Origin: Synergistaceae bacterium UBA5560
GTDB lineage: Bacteria > Synergistota > Synergistia > Synergistales > Aminiphilaceae
NCBI GenBank assembly: GCA_002425685.1
Contig: DIMS01000081.1
Location: forward strand, 10,122 to 41,742
Length of the DNA: 31,621 nt
Reading direction: 5' to 3'
Position 1 is the first letter of the stretch. Each line of letters begins with the position of its first letter. The notes beneath the pieces are model-generated. The model saw nothing but the letters and a program-made list of their open reading frames with translations, had not been told where the DNA came from and did not search any database. The translations under genes and the position numbers were made by a program. Below are positions 1 through 8,180 of this stretch, one piece after another.

Positions 1-558
1 GCCGCCATCGAGGCGGCCCGGGCGGGCGAGGCGGGGCGCGGCTTCGCCGTGGTCGCCGAGGAAGTGCGGAAGCTGGCGGAGGAGTCCAACGGTGCCTCGC
101 GGAACATCGCGGAGCTGGCGGGCATCATCGCCAGGGATCTGGACTCGGTCCTCGCCGGAGCAAAGCGCAACCGGGACCTGGGCAAGACCGCGGAAGAGCG
201 CGCCCGGGAGGCACAGGTGCGCATCGGCCGTATTCTGGAGGCGCTGGAGCACATCGCCATGGCGTCCCAGGACGTGGCCGCCGTGTCCCAGGAGCAGGCC
301 GCGTCGAGCGAGGAGATTGCCGGGGCCGTGCAGGACATGGCGGGAAAGGTGAACAACGCCGCTTCCATGGGGGTGACCATGCGGAGCCAGATGGGCGAGA
401 TCGCCGCCGCGGCGGAGCGCCTCGCCCAGGGCGCGGAGGAACTCTCGCGTCTCGGCGCCGACCTGGAGGCGCGCATGGCCTTCTTCCACTTCGACCGGAC
501 GGCGACAGGTGCGAACGCCCGGGAGGAAGACCAGGAACTCGTCGCCCTGCCGGAATGA
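1..558 (+). CDS. Methyl-accepting chemotaxis protein, C-terminal part (5' end outside window)
   Basis: The frame is open from base 1 and gives 185 residues before TGA. It begins inside the highly conserved signalling hairpin tip (IEAARAGEAGRGFAVVAEEV, then RKLAEES), which contacts CheA and CheW. The rest is the descending alanine/glutamate-rich coiled coil, with a glutamine/glutamate-rich stretch (SQEQAASSEEIAGAV, residues about 95-110) of the kind that carries methylation sites. The sensor, membrane and HAMP parts lie upstream of the window. The C-terminus ends in DQELVALPE and lacks an NWETF-like CheR/CheB tether. The ligand cannot be told from this fragment. Confidence 0.95.
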   Translation, partial: AAIEAARAGEAGRGFAVVAEEVRKLAEESNGASRNIAELAGIIARDLDSVLAGAKRNRDLGKTAEERAREAQVRIGRILEALEHIAMASQDVAAVSQEQAASSEEIAGAVQDMAGKVNNAASMGVTMRSQMGEIAAAAERLAQGAEELSRLGADLEARMAFFHFDRTATGANAREEDQELVALPE

Positions 559-622
559 CGCCTGCTTCGGGATAGCCGGAGCGACCGTTCCGACACGTTC
601 CCCGTACAACGCGTTCAGGATG

Positions 623-660
623 AGACAGCGCCGCGGACCGATCGGTCCGCGGCGCTGTCT
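623..660. terminator. Perfect 38-bp palindrome after the chemotaxis gene, likely bidirectional terminator
   Basis: Two 19-base arms (623-641 and 642-660) are exact reverse complements with no spacer, core CCGCGGACCGATCGGTCCGC. The right arm ends in TCT and is followed by TTGC, so the U-tract is weak. The position 65 bases after the stop codon fits a transcription terminator. Confidence 0.6.
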
Positions 661-899
661 TTGCTTCCGGCTTGGAAAAAACGCGAAACAGGACAGTGAC
701 ATGCCCTCGAAAATGACTCTTCTCGCCATCATGTGATGGAATACCTCTCTCGGTAAATCCCCCCGCGAATTCCCCTGCGGAAAACACAGTGCTTCGGAGA
801 GAGCAAAAGAGTGCCCAGGGCAGAAAGGGGTGCTCGAGCAGATGCATGGTCCCTTCCGGGCGAGGGCCGGGTACCCGGGGCGAATTCTTTTTCTGAGCA
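661..899. other. Non-coding stretch upstream of the thiolase promoter
   Basis: I see no convincing gene here. Short open frames on both strands lack ribosome-binding sites and recognisable content. The only structure noted is a 12-bp palindrome CCGGGTACCCGG at 867-878, 21 bases upstream of the -35 box, which could be a regulator site. Confidence 0.4.
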
Positions 900-928
900 T
901 TGACAGAAGTATTCCTTCGTGATAGCTT
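900..928 (+). promoter_or_regulatory. Candidate sigma-70 promoter for the thiolase operon
   Basis: A consensus -35 box TTGACA (900-905) is followed after 17 bases by a weak -10 box TAGCTT (923-928, 3 of 6). The thiolase start lies 47 bases downstream. It is the best promoter-like match before the operon; the poor -10 box suggests an activator or a repressor-controlled weak promoter. Confidence 0.45.
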
Positions 929-948
929 TCAGGCGAAAGTTTTCTTTC
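926..948. promoter_or_regulatory. Candidate operator: alternating CTTTC/GAAAG arms
   Basis: CTTTC (926-930), GAAAG (935-939) and CTTTC (944-948) are spaced by 4 bases, so two overlapping inverted repeats share the middle arm. They overlap the -10 box and the expected transcription start. RpiR-family regulators often bind GAAA/TTTC-type inverted repeats, and one is encoded at 8511-9359. The assignment is inference. Confidence 0.3.
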
Positions 949-975
949 ATTTTTCCCCGAAGGAGCGTGACTCGT

Positions 976-2169
976 GTGGAAGAAGTCTTCGTCGTCTCCG
1001 CCGCAAGAACTCCCGGAGGCCGCATGGGAGGAGCCTTGAAGGATGTCGTGCCTGAGGAACTGTCCCGTGTCGTCCTGGAAGAGGTGATTCGCCGCACGGG
1101 GTTGGAGAAGGACCGGATTGACGAAGTGATCCTCGGACAGGCGAAGCAGAGTGCGGATGCTCCGAACATCGCCCGGGTGGCGTCTCTTCTCGCCGGTTTT
1201 CCCGAATCCATGCCTTCCTATACGGTGCATCGCCAGTGTGCCTCGGGATTGCAGGCACTGATCAACGGCGTTTTTCAGATCAGGTCGGGATATGCGGAGA
1301 TCGTGCTCGTCGGTGGAGTGGAGAGCATGAGCACCGCGCCCTTCTATCTGCGGAAGGCCCGGTTCGGGTACGAGGCGGGAAACGGTGAGCTTCTGGACCC
1401 GAACACGGAGAGCCAGCCCTGTTCGCAACCTCAGGAAACCTATGGCCGGCTTGTCATGGGGATGACGGCGGAAAATCTGGCCGAGCAATGGGGTATTTCC
1501 AGGGAGGAACAGGACCTCTTTGCCCTGGAGAGTCACAGGAAAGCCGTCGATGCCATCGATTCGGGCCGTTTTGCCGAAGAAATCGTTCCCGTGCCGGTTC
1601 CTCGAAAGAAAGGCCCGCCCGCCCTCTTTGAAACGGACGAGCATCCCCGCAGGGACACCACGCTGGAAAAACTGGCGTCGCTGCGGCCCGCCTTCAAGAG
1701 CGGGGGAACCGTCACGGCGGGGAACAGCTCGGGACGCAACGACGGGGCGGCGGCCCTCGTCCTCGCCTCGGAGCGGGCACTTGAGCGCTGCGGCCTCGAA
1801 CCTCTGGCCCGATTCGTCTCCATGGGCGCCGCGGGGGTGGATCCCCGAGTCATGGGGATCGGCCCGGTTCCCGCCACGGAGGCCGCTCTCCGGCGTGCCG
1901 GTCTCGATGTGAAGGATATGGGGCTGGTGGAGCTGAACGAAGCGTTCGCCGCCCAGAGTCTTGCCGTGGTGAAGTCTCTGAAGCTCGACCGCTCGAAAGT
2001 GAACGTGAACGGAGGGGCCATCGCGCTGGGGCATCCTCTGGGATGTTCCGGTGCGCGCATCACGGTCACGCTGCTTCACGAAATGCGGCGGCGCAAAGAG
2101 CGTTTCGGTCTCGCGACGATCTGTGTCGCCGGGGGGCTCGGGCTTGCGGCGGTGTTTCAGAGGGTCTGA
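976..2169 (+). CDS. Thiolase (acetyl-CoA C-acyltransferase family)
   Basis: This 397-residue protein has the usual length of a biosynthetic/degradative thiolase. The nucleophilic Cys is C88 in QCASGLQA; H353 lies in GGAIALGHPLGCSGARI and C383 in ICVAGGLG, giving the complete Cys-His-Cys active site. The GTG at 976 is chosen because AGGAG (961-965) sits 10 bases before it and the protein then begins MEEVFVVSAARTPGG, matching the family's N-terminus. An upstream in-frame GTG at 919 overlaps the promoter. Thiolases cleave 3-oxoacyl-CoA with CoA to acetyl-CoA plus a shortened acyl-CoA, or run in reverse. As first gene of an operon with CoA-transferase and aminotransferase genes, cleavage is the likelier direction. 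The chain-length preference cannot be read from the sequence. Confidence 0.93.
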   Translation: MEEVFVVSAARTPGGRMGGALKDVVPEELSRVVLEEVIRRTGLEKDRIDEVILGQAKQSADAPNIARVASLLAGFPESMPSYTVHRQCASGLQALINGVFQIRSGYAEIVLVGGVESMSTAPFYLRKARFGYEAGNGELLDPNTESQPCSQPQETYGRLVMGMTAENLAEQWGISREEQDLFALESHRKAVDAIDSGRFAEEIVPVPVPRKKGPPALFETDEHPRRDTTLEKLASLRPAFKSGGTVTAGNSSGRNDGAAALVLASERALERCGLEPLARFVSMGAAGVDPRVMGIGPVPATEAALRRAGLDVKDMGLVELNEAFAAQSLAVVKSLKLDRSKVNVNGGAIALGHPLGCSGARITVTLLHEMRRRKERFGLATICVAGGLGLAAVFQRV

Positions 2170-2203
2170 CGAACGGGCCGGAAAGGGAGGGATCGAGACG
2201 GTC

Positions 2204-2887
2204 ATGAAGGAAAGCGAAGAGAAAAAGGGCTTGAGCAGCGGCAAGAGCATGAGCGCGGAAGAGGCCATCGCCCTGGTGCCACAGGGGGCTCGCATCCTCA
2301 TCAGCGGATTCGGCAATGCGGGGGATCCCAAAATGCTCATCGATGCGCTCTGCGCGTCGGGCAAGAAAGATCTGGTCATTCTCAGCAACGATCTGGGCTC
2401 GCCCAATGCGGATCTGGGGAAGCTTCTCACCAACGGCCAGGTCCGCGGACTCATCGGGACCTACTACAACTGGAACCCGGAGGTGGCCGCGGCGTACAAC
2501 GAGGGACGCATCTTCGTGGAACTCGTTCCCCAGGGGTCCTTCGCCGAGGCCGTTCGTGCCGCCGGGGTGGGCATCCCGGCTTTTTACACCCCGACGGGGG
2601 TGGGGACGGAGCTGGCGGCCGGAAAGGAGACCCAAAGTTTCGGAGGAAGGGACTACCTGCTCCAGGAAGCGCTCTCCGCCGACGTGGCGCTTCTCAAGGC
2701 GCACAGGGCGGATCCGCTGGGCAATCTGACCTATTACAAGACGGCCCGGAATTTCAATCCGATCATGGCCATGGCGGCGGATCTGGTCATTGTGGAGGTG
2801 GACGAGATGGTTCCCCTGGGGGCGCTTGATCCGGAGTGCGTCGTAACGCCCCATATCTTCGTGGACGTTCTCGTCCCGGTGAGGTGA
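2204..2887 (+). CDS. 3-oxoacid CoA-transferase family, subunit A
   Basis: The 227-residue protein has the subunit A fold of the acetate/acetoacetate type CoA-transferases: a Gly-rich N-terminal motif ILISGFGNAGDPKMLIDAL, then GQVRGLIGTYYNWNPE, ELVPQGSFAEAVRA and FYTPTGVGTELAAGKE. It forms a heteromeric enzyme with the next gene and moves CoA between acids. The ATG at 2204 follows a GGGAGG (2185-2190); longer in-frame openings reach back into the thiolase gene and are not protein-like. The first 22 residues (MKESEEKKGLSSG...) are a charged tail ahead of the conserved KSMSAEEAIALV. The gap to subunit B is only 5 bases, so the two are surely co-transcribed. The acid substrate is not determined; AtoD, ScoA and PcaI-type enzymes all look like this. 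Confidence 0.93.
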   Translation: MKESEEKKGLSSGKSMSAEEAIALVPQGARILISGFGNAGDPKMLIDALCASGKKDLVILSNDLGSPNADLGKLLTNGQVRGLIGTYYNWNPEVAAAYNEGRIFVELVPQGSFAEAVRAAGVGIPAFYTPTGVGTELAAGKETQSFGGRDYLLQEALSADVALLKAHRADPLGNLTYYKTARNFNPIMAMAADLVIVEVDEMVPLGALDPECVVTPHIFVDVLVPVR

Positions 2888-2892
2888 GACCA

Positions 2893-3591
2893 ATGAAGAC
2901 AATTCCCGAGGAAGAGGCGAAAAGGCGGATCGCCTGGCGGATCGCCAAGGAATTCAACGACAGCGGGAGAACGCTTTTCATCAATCTCGGCGTGGGAACG
3001 CCCACCATGGTGGCGGACTACATTGAAAACCCCGGAGTCTTTCTCCAGGCGGAGAACGGCATGCTCGGCCTCGGCCCGGCCGCACGGGAGGCGGAGAAGG
3101 ATCTCTTTCTCATCAATGCGGGACGGATTCCCATCACCGAAAGGCCGGGGTGCTCCTATTTCGACAGCGCGCTTTCGTTCGGCATGATCCGGGGAGGGCA
3201 CATCGACGCGACGGTGATCGGCGCTTTCGAAGTGGACGGAGACGGGAACATCGCCAACTGGATCATTCCCAACGGCAAACAGTTGGGAGTGGGGGGCGCC
3301 ATGGATCTCGTGGCCGGCGCAAAGAAGGTGTATGTGGCCATGACTCACAGAAACCGGAATGGCGCGCCCAAGATCGTTTCCCGATGCACGCTTCCGGTGA
3401 CCGGATACGGGGAGGCCGATTGCGTGGTCACGGAATACGGCGTTTTCGACTTTTCCGACGGGCGGCTTGTCCTGCGGGAAATCGCCCCGGAGATCACGCT
3501 GGAGGAATTGCGCTCCATCACGGCGGCGCCTTTCGAGGCGGCGTCGTCTCCGGTGCCGATGTTCCTTCCTCCGGAGGCGCCGGAAGAATGA
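2893..3591 (+). CDS. 3-oxoacid CoA-transferase family, subunit B
   Basis: The 232-residue protein carries the catalytic glutamate, E54 in QAENGMLGLGP, which forms the glutamyl-CoA thioester intermediate. Other family marks are INLGVGTPTMVADY near the N-terminus and GGHIDATVIGAFEVDGDGN in the middle. GAGGTGAG (2881-2888) gives the ribosome-binding site for ATG 2893. It pairs with subunit A. In this operon the substrate is probably the 3-oxo acid made by the downstream aminotransferase, and the product would feed the thiolase. That pathway assignment is inference; the family is clear. Confidence 0.93.
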   Translation: MKTIPEEEAKRRIAWRIAKEFNDSGRTLFINLGVGTPTMVADYIENPGVFLQAENGMLGLGPAAREAEKDLFLINAGRIPITERPGCSYFDSALSFGMIRGGHIDATVIGAFEVDGDGNIANWIIPNGKQLGVGGAMDLVAGAKKVYVAMTHRNRNGAPKIVSRCTLPVTGYGEADCVVTEYGVFDFSDGRLVLREIAPEITLEELRSITAAPFEAASSPVPMFLPPEAPEE

Positions 3592-3717
3592 GGGTGAGCG
3601 GAGTCGGCCGATACGGGATGGTCGGCTCCGGAGAGAGCGCTGCAGGAGCGTGAGCGGCGGGGGTTCTTCCGGCGTTTCTGGAGGTTACGGAAGAACAGGC
3701 CGGGAGGTCCGAGAGTC

Positions 3718-5094
3718 TTGCTTGAGAAGGGAGTGACGTCATCAGTGGACCAGGGACATCTGATACCGAGGAGCTTCAGGGAGGATCTCCGGACTGCGGT
3801 CCGGGGAGAGGGAGTGTATCTCTACGACGAAGAGGGCAACGCCTTCATGGACGGGTGTTGCGGTGCCCTTCTCTCGAACATCGGCCACGGCGTCAGGGAG
3901 ATCGCCGATGCCATGTACGGCCAGCTCTGCACGATGGAGTTCGCGCATCCTTCCCGATGGAACACGCACGCTTCCGTCGAGGCCGCCGGGGAGGTCGTCT
4001 CTCTCACGCAGGAAGGGCTCGACTATGTCTGGTTCGTGAGCGGAGGCAGCGAAGCCGTCGAATCGGCCATGAAGATGGTTCGGCAATATTTCGTGGAGCG
4101 CGACGGCAAGGGTTCCGGGAAGACCGAACTGATCGCCCGATGGAATTCCTACCACGGCGGTACCCTGGGAACCATGGCTCTCGCGGGAAATGTGGCCAAA
4201 CGGCGGATTTTCGCCCCCATTCTCAGAGAGATGCCGAAAATCCAGACGCACTACTGCTATCGCTGCCCCTTCAATCTGACGTATCCCTCGTGCGACGTGG
4301 CCTGTGCGCGGGCGCTGGAGGGGGAGATTCTGCGCATCGGACCGGAGTCGGTGGCGGCCTTCTTTGCCGAGCCCGTATCCGGTGCCACCGTCTCGGCGCT
4401 GACCCCGCCCGGCGAGTATTGGCCCATCGTTCGGGAAATCTGCACGAAATACGATGTCCTCCTCGTGGCCGACGAGGTCATGACGGGCATGGGACGCACG
4501 GGGAAACCCTTCTGCACGCAGCACTGGAACGTGACTCCCGACATCGTCTGCGCCGCCAAGGCCCTTTCCGGCGGATACGCACCGGTGGGGGCCATGATCG
4601 TGCGGCGGGAGATCGCCGAGATCGTCCGGGACGGCAGCGGCGCGTTCTGTCACGGTCATACGTACAACGGCAACCCGGTGACGGCGGCTGCCGTGACGGC
4701 CACGATACGGTACATGAAGAAGCACGATGTCTTCGAAAACGCCCTGGCGATGGGAAAGCGTTTCGAAGAGCGGATTCCTGCGCTGAACGACATTCCCATT
4801 GTCGGCGACGTCCGGGGGATGGGCATGATGCGCGGTGTCGAGATCGTGGCGGACAAGGAGACGAAGTCGCCCTTTCCCGCCGGTGCCAAAGCCGCCGCTC
4901 TCGTGACGGATGAATGCATGAAGAGGGGGCTTGTGATCTATCCGAGCACGGGACAGATCGGCGGCGTGGCGGGGGACCAGTTTCTCTTCGCTCCGCCGTT
5001 GACGGTCTCGGAGGCGGAGATGGACACGATGACGGATCGTCTGGAAGAGGCGCTCGAAGCGGCTTCGAAACGTCTCCGGGGACAGGGGAAATAA
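3718..5094 (+). CDS. Class III PLP-dependent aminotransferase
   Basis: The protein is 458 residues from TTG 3718 (GGGAGG 10 bases upstream) or 449 from GTG 3745 (AAGGGAG 11 bases upstream); the choice is open. Class III marks are VSGGSEAVESAMKMVRQYF, LLVADEVMTGMGRTG (PLP-pyridine Asp) and AAKALSGGYAPVGAMI with the Schiff-base lysine K281. The HGHTYNGNPVTAAA motif of the other subunit's cofactor site is also present. Class III enzymes usually act on omega- or beta-amino groups (GABA, beta-alanine, ornithine, 3-aminobutyrate). A four-cysteine segment at residues 180-196 (C-x2-C-x8-C-x3-C) is notable and could bind metal. Placement after the CoA-transferase and before a TRAP transporter suggests it deaminates the imported substrate. 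The amino donor cannot be named from the sequence. Confidence 0.92.
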   Translation: MLEKGVTSSVDQGHLIPRSFREDLRTAVRGEGVYLYDEEGNAFMDGCCGALLSNIGHGVREIADAMYGQLCTMEFAHPSRWNTHASVEAAGEVVSLTQEGLDYVWFVSGGSEAVESAMKMVRQYFVERDGKGSGKTELIARWNSYHGGTLGTMALAGNVAKRRIFAPILREMPKIQTHYCYRCPFNLTYPSCDVACARALEGEILRIGPESVAAFFAEPVSGATVSALTPPGEYWPIVREICTKYDVLLVADEVMTGMGRTGKPFCTQHWNVTPDIVCAAKALSGGYAPVGAMIVRREIAEIVRDGSGAFCHGHTYNGNPVTAAAVTATIRYMKKHDVFENALAMGKRFEERIPALNDIPIVGDVRGMGMMRGVEIVADKETKSPFPAGAKAAALVTDECMKRGLVIYPSTGQIGGVAGDQFLFAPPLTVSEAEMDTMTDRLEEALEAASKRLRGQGK

Positions 5095-5158
5095 CGGGGC
5101 TCGCTTTTCCGGCAGATGTCGTTTCTGTCACACACACCACAATGAGGGGGTTCGAACG

Positions 5159-6109
5159 ATGAAAAGGGCAATGGGTCTTCTGGCGGGCGTGATGATCTTT
5201 GTTTTCGGAGCGGCGGCCTGGGCTACCTCGTTTGTCACCATCAGCACCGGCGGCGTGGGTGGAACGTGGTATCCGCTCGGAGGAGCGATCGCGGAAGTGC
5301 TCACGAACGCCGGGATCGGCGTCAAGGCGACATCGCGCGCCGCGGGGGCCTCGAACGAAAACTGCCGTTTGGTGGGGACCGGACGCGCTCAGGTCGGCAT
5401 GAGCATGGGCATTGCGTTGTACCAGGCCTTCACGGGGACCGGCCAGTTTGAAAAGGACGGGAAACTTCCTCTCCGGACATTGATGCACATGTACCCGTCG
5501 CCGCACCATCTCGTCACGACGCGGGATTCGGGTATCAGAACACTGGAGGACATCAAGGGGCGCAAGGTCGTCCTGGGGTCTCCGGGAAGCGGCGACGAAC
5601 TGCTTTCGACACTGCTCCTGAAGTCCGCGGGAATGGATCCGGAAAAGGATGTCAAGAAGGAACTGCTCACCATGTCCGAATCCACGATGGCCCTGAAAGA
5701 TGGCAATATCGACGCGGTGTTCTGGAATTTCGCGACGCCGGGGGCGGCCTATCTCGAAGCTGCCGCGGTGCGGGATCTGGTGCTGATTCCGATTCCGGAG
5801 GAGATCGTCGCAAGGGCGATTTCTCAGAACCCCTTTCTCTTTTCCTATGTGATCAAGGCGGGTACGTACGAGAAGCAGGATCAGGATGTCCTGACGATTG
5901 CGGACGGAAATTACCTGATCGTTCACGAGAACATGGACGAAAAGTTGGCCTATGACCTCGTGAAGACGATCATCGGACACAAGGACGATTTTCTGATGGT
6001 CACACGGCAGGCGGAACATTTTGTTCCGAAGGAGGCGGGAATCGGCATCATTCCCTTTGCGGCGGGGGCGGTCACGTATTTCGCCGAGCAGGGTGTGACG
6101 GTGGAGTAA
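5159..6109 (+). CDS. TAXI-family TRAP transporter solute-binding protein
   Basis: The 316-residue protein starts with a signal peptide (MKRAMGLLAGVMIFVFGAAA, cleavage after AWA, residue 22) and then the TAXI hallmark VTISTGGVGGTWYPLGGAIAE. Conserved features include GSPGSGDELLSTLLL and SESTMALKDGNIDAVFW. TAXI proteins are periplasmic receptors that deliver carboxylates or amino acids to a fused DctQM permease, here the next gene. GAGGGGG (5144-5150) supports ATG 5159. The gap from the aminotransferase is 64 bases, so it belongs to the same operon. A hairpin directly after the stop codon may cut transcription of the permease gene. The ligand is not known. Confidence 0.93.
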   Translation: MKRAMGLLAGVMIFVFGAAAWATSFVTISTGGVGGTWYPLGGAIAEVLTNAGIGVKATSRAAGASNENCRLVGTGRAQVGMSMGIALYQAFTGTGQFEKDGKLPLRTLMHMYPSPHHLVTTRDSGIRTLEDIKGRKVVLGSPGSGDELLSTLLLKSAGMDPEKDVKKELLTMSESTMALKDGNIDAVFWNFATPGAAYLEAAAVRDLVLIPIPEEIVARAISQNPFLFSYVIKAGTYEKQDQDVLTIADGNYLIVHENMDEKLAYDLVKTIIGHKDDFLMVTRQAEHFVPKEAGIGIIPFAAGAVTYFAEQGVTVE

Positions 6110-6129
6110 CGCCAAAGACGCACGACGGA

Positions 6130-6180
6130 GAGAGAGCCCCTGGCGAGGTGACGTGTTTCGCTCCGGGGCTCTCTCGTTTT
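6130..6180 (+). terminator. Intra-operon terminator or attenuating hairpin between binding protein and permease
   Basis: An 11-bp perfect stem GAGAGAGCCCC (6130-6140) / GGGGCTCTCTC (6165-6175), loop 24 bases, is followed by GTTTTCTC. It starts 21 bases after the TAXI stop. The shape is that of a rho-independent terminator, probably partial because the permease follows with no other visible promoter. Confidence 0.6.
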
Positions 6181-6188
6181 CTCAGGCC

Positions 6189-8180
6189 ATGTCGGAAGGG
6201 TGGGTGAACTTTGTGTCCGGAACGGAAGAGCGCGGAGATGTCCTGTGCGGGGAGAGGGTGATCGAGGCGGAAGCCCTGTCCAAGGTGAGAGTGCTCGACG
6301 ACTGGAAGCGGTACGTGCTTTTCGCGATTGCGATCGCTGCGTCCCTGTTTCATTTGTATACGGCGTATTTCGGCCTTTTGTCCGCCATGTATCAGCGCAG
6401 CATTCACTGGATGTTCATGGGCGCACTGTTGTTTCTGCGGTATCCCGTTTCGGACAAGCGCCCAAGAAACAGCATCGACCTGTGGGATTGGATCCTCGCC
6501 TGTCTGCTGGTTGCCGGATGTGTCAACATTCTCCTGAACTGGAAAGCGATGGCCGCTCGGGAGGGTGCCGCTCTGCCTTCCGACATCTGGATGGGCATCG
6601 TCATGATCCTTCTGGTTCTGGAGGGAACGCGGCGCTCCATGGGATGGCCTCTTCCGATCATGGCCGTCATCGCGATTGTCTACGCGCTCTTCGGACCGTA
6701 TTTCCCGGGCATCCTGGGGCATGGGGGCTTTCCGGTCGACGAGCTGGCGCCCTTCCTGTACCTGCGAACGGATGGCATTTTCGGCGTGCCCATGGGCGTG
6801 TCGGCGACGTTCATTTTTCTCTTCGTTCTTTTCGGCTCGTTTCTGAACATTTCCGGAGCGGGGCAGTTCTTCATCGATCTCGCCGTCGCCCTTACAGGAA
6901 AGAGTCAGGGAGGAGCCGGAAAGGCCGCCGTCGTCGCCTCCGCGCTCATGGGCACCGTATCGGGCAGTTCCTGTGCGAACGCCGTGACGACGGGTTCCTT
7001 CACCATCCCTCTCATGAAACAGTCCGGGTACAGCAGTGAATTTTCCGGAGCCATCGTGGCCGCCGCCTCCACGGGGGGGCAGGTCATGCCTCCCGTCATG
7101 GGCGCCGCCGCGTTCATCATGGCTCAGTTCCTGGGCGTCGCCTATTGGGACATTGTCGTGGCCGCCGCGATTCCCGCGACGCTGTACTTCATCTCCATCG
7201 TCGCCATGGTTCATTTCAGGGCCGGAAAGAAAAGAATGCCGCGCTTGTCCGCCGAAGAACTCCCGAAAGTCAGAATGGTCCTGAAGGAGGGCTGGCAACT
7301 TCTCCTGCCGATCGTGGTTCTGGTGGCCTTTCTCGCCCTCGGTTATTCCGCGGTCAAGGCGGTTTTCTGGTCCATTCTCCTCTTGGTCGTGATTTCCTGG
7401 TTCGGCAAAGAGGAGCACCGGATGACGCCGCAGCGCATCGTCAAGGCGCTCATCGAAGGTGGAACGGGGGCCGTGGAGGTTGCGGCGGCCTGTGCGTGTT
7501 CCGGGATCGTCATCGGAGTCATCTCCATCACGGGCATAGGACTGCTGTTTTCCTCCCTGGTGCTGAGTCTCTCCGGAGGCGTTCTTCCCTTCGCGCTTTT
7601 CCTGACCATGGTGGGGTCGATCATTCTCGGCATGGGAGTGCCGACGACGGCGCAGTACATCATCACGTCGACGCTGGCGGCCCCGGCGCTTTCCCGTCTG
7701 GGAGTTCCCATGCTTTCCGCGCATTTGTTCTGCCTCTATTTCGGCGTGCTCGCCGATGTGACGCCCCCCGTGGCTCTCGCGACCTACGCGGCGTCGGGAA
7801 TCTCGAAGTCGAACCCGCTGAAGACGGGGTTCATGGCTCTCGTGACGGCAATCGCGGGGTTTCTTGTCCCCTTCATGTTCGTGTATAATCCGTATCTGCT
7901 GCTCAAGGGGGATGTTCTGCACATCCTTGTGGGGTGCATTACCGCGCTGATCGGCATTATCGGTCTCTCCGCAGCGATTCAGGGGTATTTGCTGGACGAC
8001 TTGAACATCGTGGAAAGGGTGCTGCTGCTTTCCGTTCCCCTGTTGCTGATTCACCCCTCATTGATGAGCAACCTGGTGGGCATGTGCATCATCGGCGGCA
8101 TCTTCTCCGTGCAGTTTCTCCGGATTCGTTCCGCGTCCTGGAAATTTCCTCGGGACTGTGAGGAAAAGGAAGGAACGTGA
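6189..8180 (+). CDS. TRAP transporter fused permease (DctQ-DctM type)
   Basis: About 663 residues, very hydrophobic, with roughly 16-18 predicted membrane segments. The N-terminal third resembles the small DctQ part and the rest the DctM channel part. Characteristic DctM motifs are seen: GTVSGSSCANAVTTGSFTIP, STGGQVMPPVMGAAAFIMA, GMGVPTTAQYIITSTLAAPA and DVTPPVALATYAASGIS. It uses a sodium gradient to import the substrate handed over by the TAXI protein. Start: ATG 6189 has no ribosome-binding site, while GTG 6213 has AAGGG about 12 bases upstream; either may be right. The GTG at 6153 lies inside the loop of the preceding hairpin and is unlikely. The last 100 residues are additional hydrophobic helices common in this fused family. 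Confidence 0.92.
   Translation: MSEGWVNFVSGTEERGDVLCGERVIEAEALSKVRVLDDWKRYVLFAIAIAASLFHLYTAYFGLLSAMYQRSIHWMFMGALLFLRYPVSDKRPRNSIDLWDWILACLLVAGCVNILLNWKAMAAREGAALPSDIWMGIVMILLVLEGTRRSMGWPLPIMAVIAIVYALFGPYFPGILGHGGFPVDELAPFLYLRTDGIFGVPMGVSATFIFLFVLFGSFLNISGAGQFFIDLAVALTGKSQGGAGKAAVVASALMGTVSGSSCANAVTTGSFTIPLMKQSGYSSEFSGAIVAAASTGGQVMPPVMGAAAFIMAQFLGVAYWDIVVAAAIPATLYFISIVAMVHFRAGKKRMPRLSAEELPKVRMVLKEGWQLLLPIVVLVAFLALGYSAVKAVFWSILLLVVISWFGKEEHRMTPQRIVKALIEGGTGAVEVAAACACSGIVIGVISITGIGLLFSSLVLSLSGGVLPFALFLTMVGSIILGMGVPTTAQYIITSTLAAPALSRLGVPMLSAHLFCLYFGVLADVTPPVALATYAASGISKSNPLKTGFMALVTAIAGFLVPFMFVYNPYLLLKGDVLHILVGCITALIGIIGLSAAIQGYLLDDLNIVERVLLLSVPLLLIHPSLMSNLVGMCIIGGIFSVQFLRIRSASWKFPRDCEEKEGT

Noticed and set aside
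3588..3653. 21-codon frame with ATGA overlap after the CoA-transferase B gene
   Set aside because: Overlap is neat, but the peptide is short, has no own ribosome-binding site and shows no known content.
6072..8054. 660-codon minus-strand open frame
   Set aside because: It mirrors the TRAP permease codons; the histidine/arginine-rich product is typical of a shadow frame.
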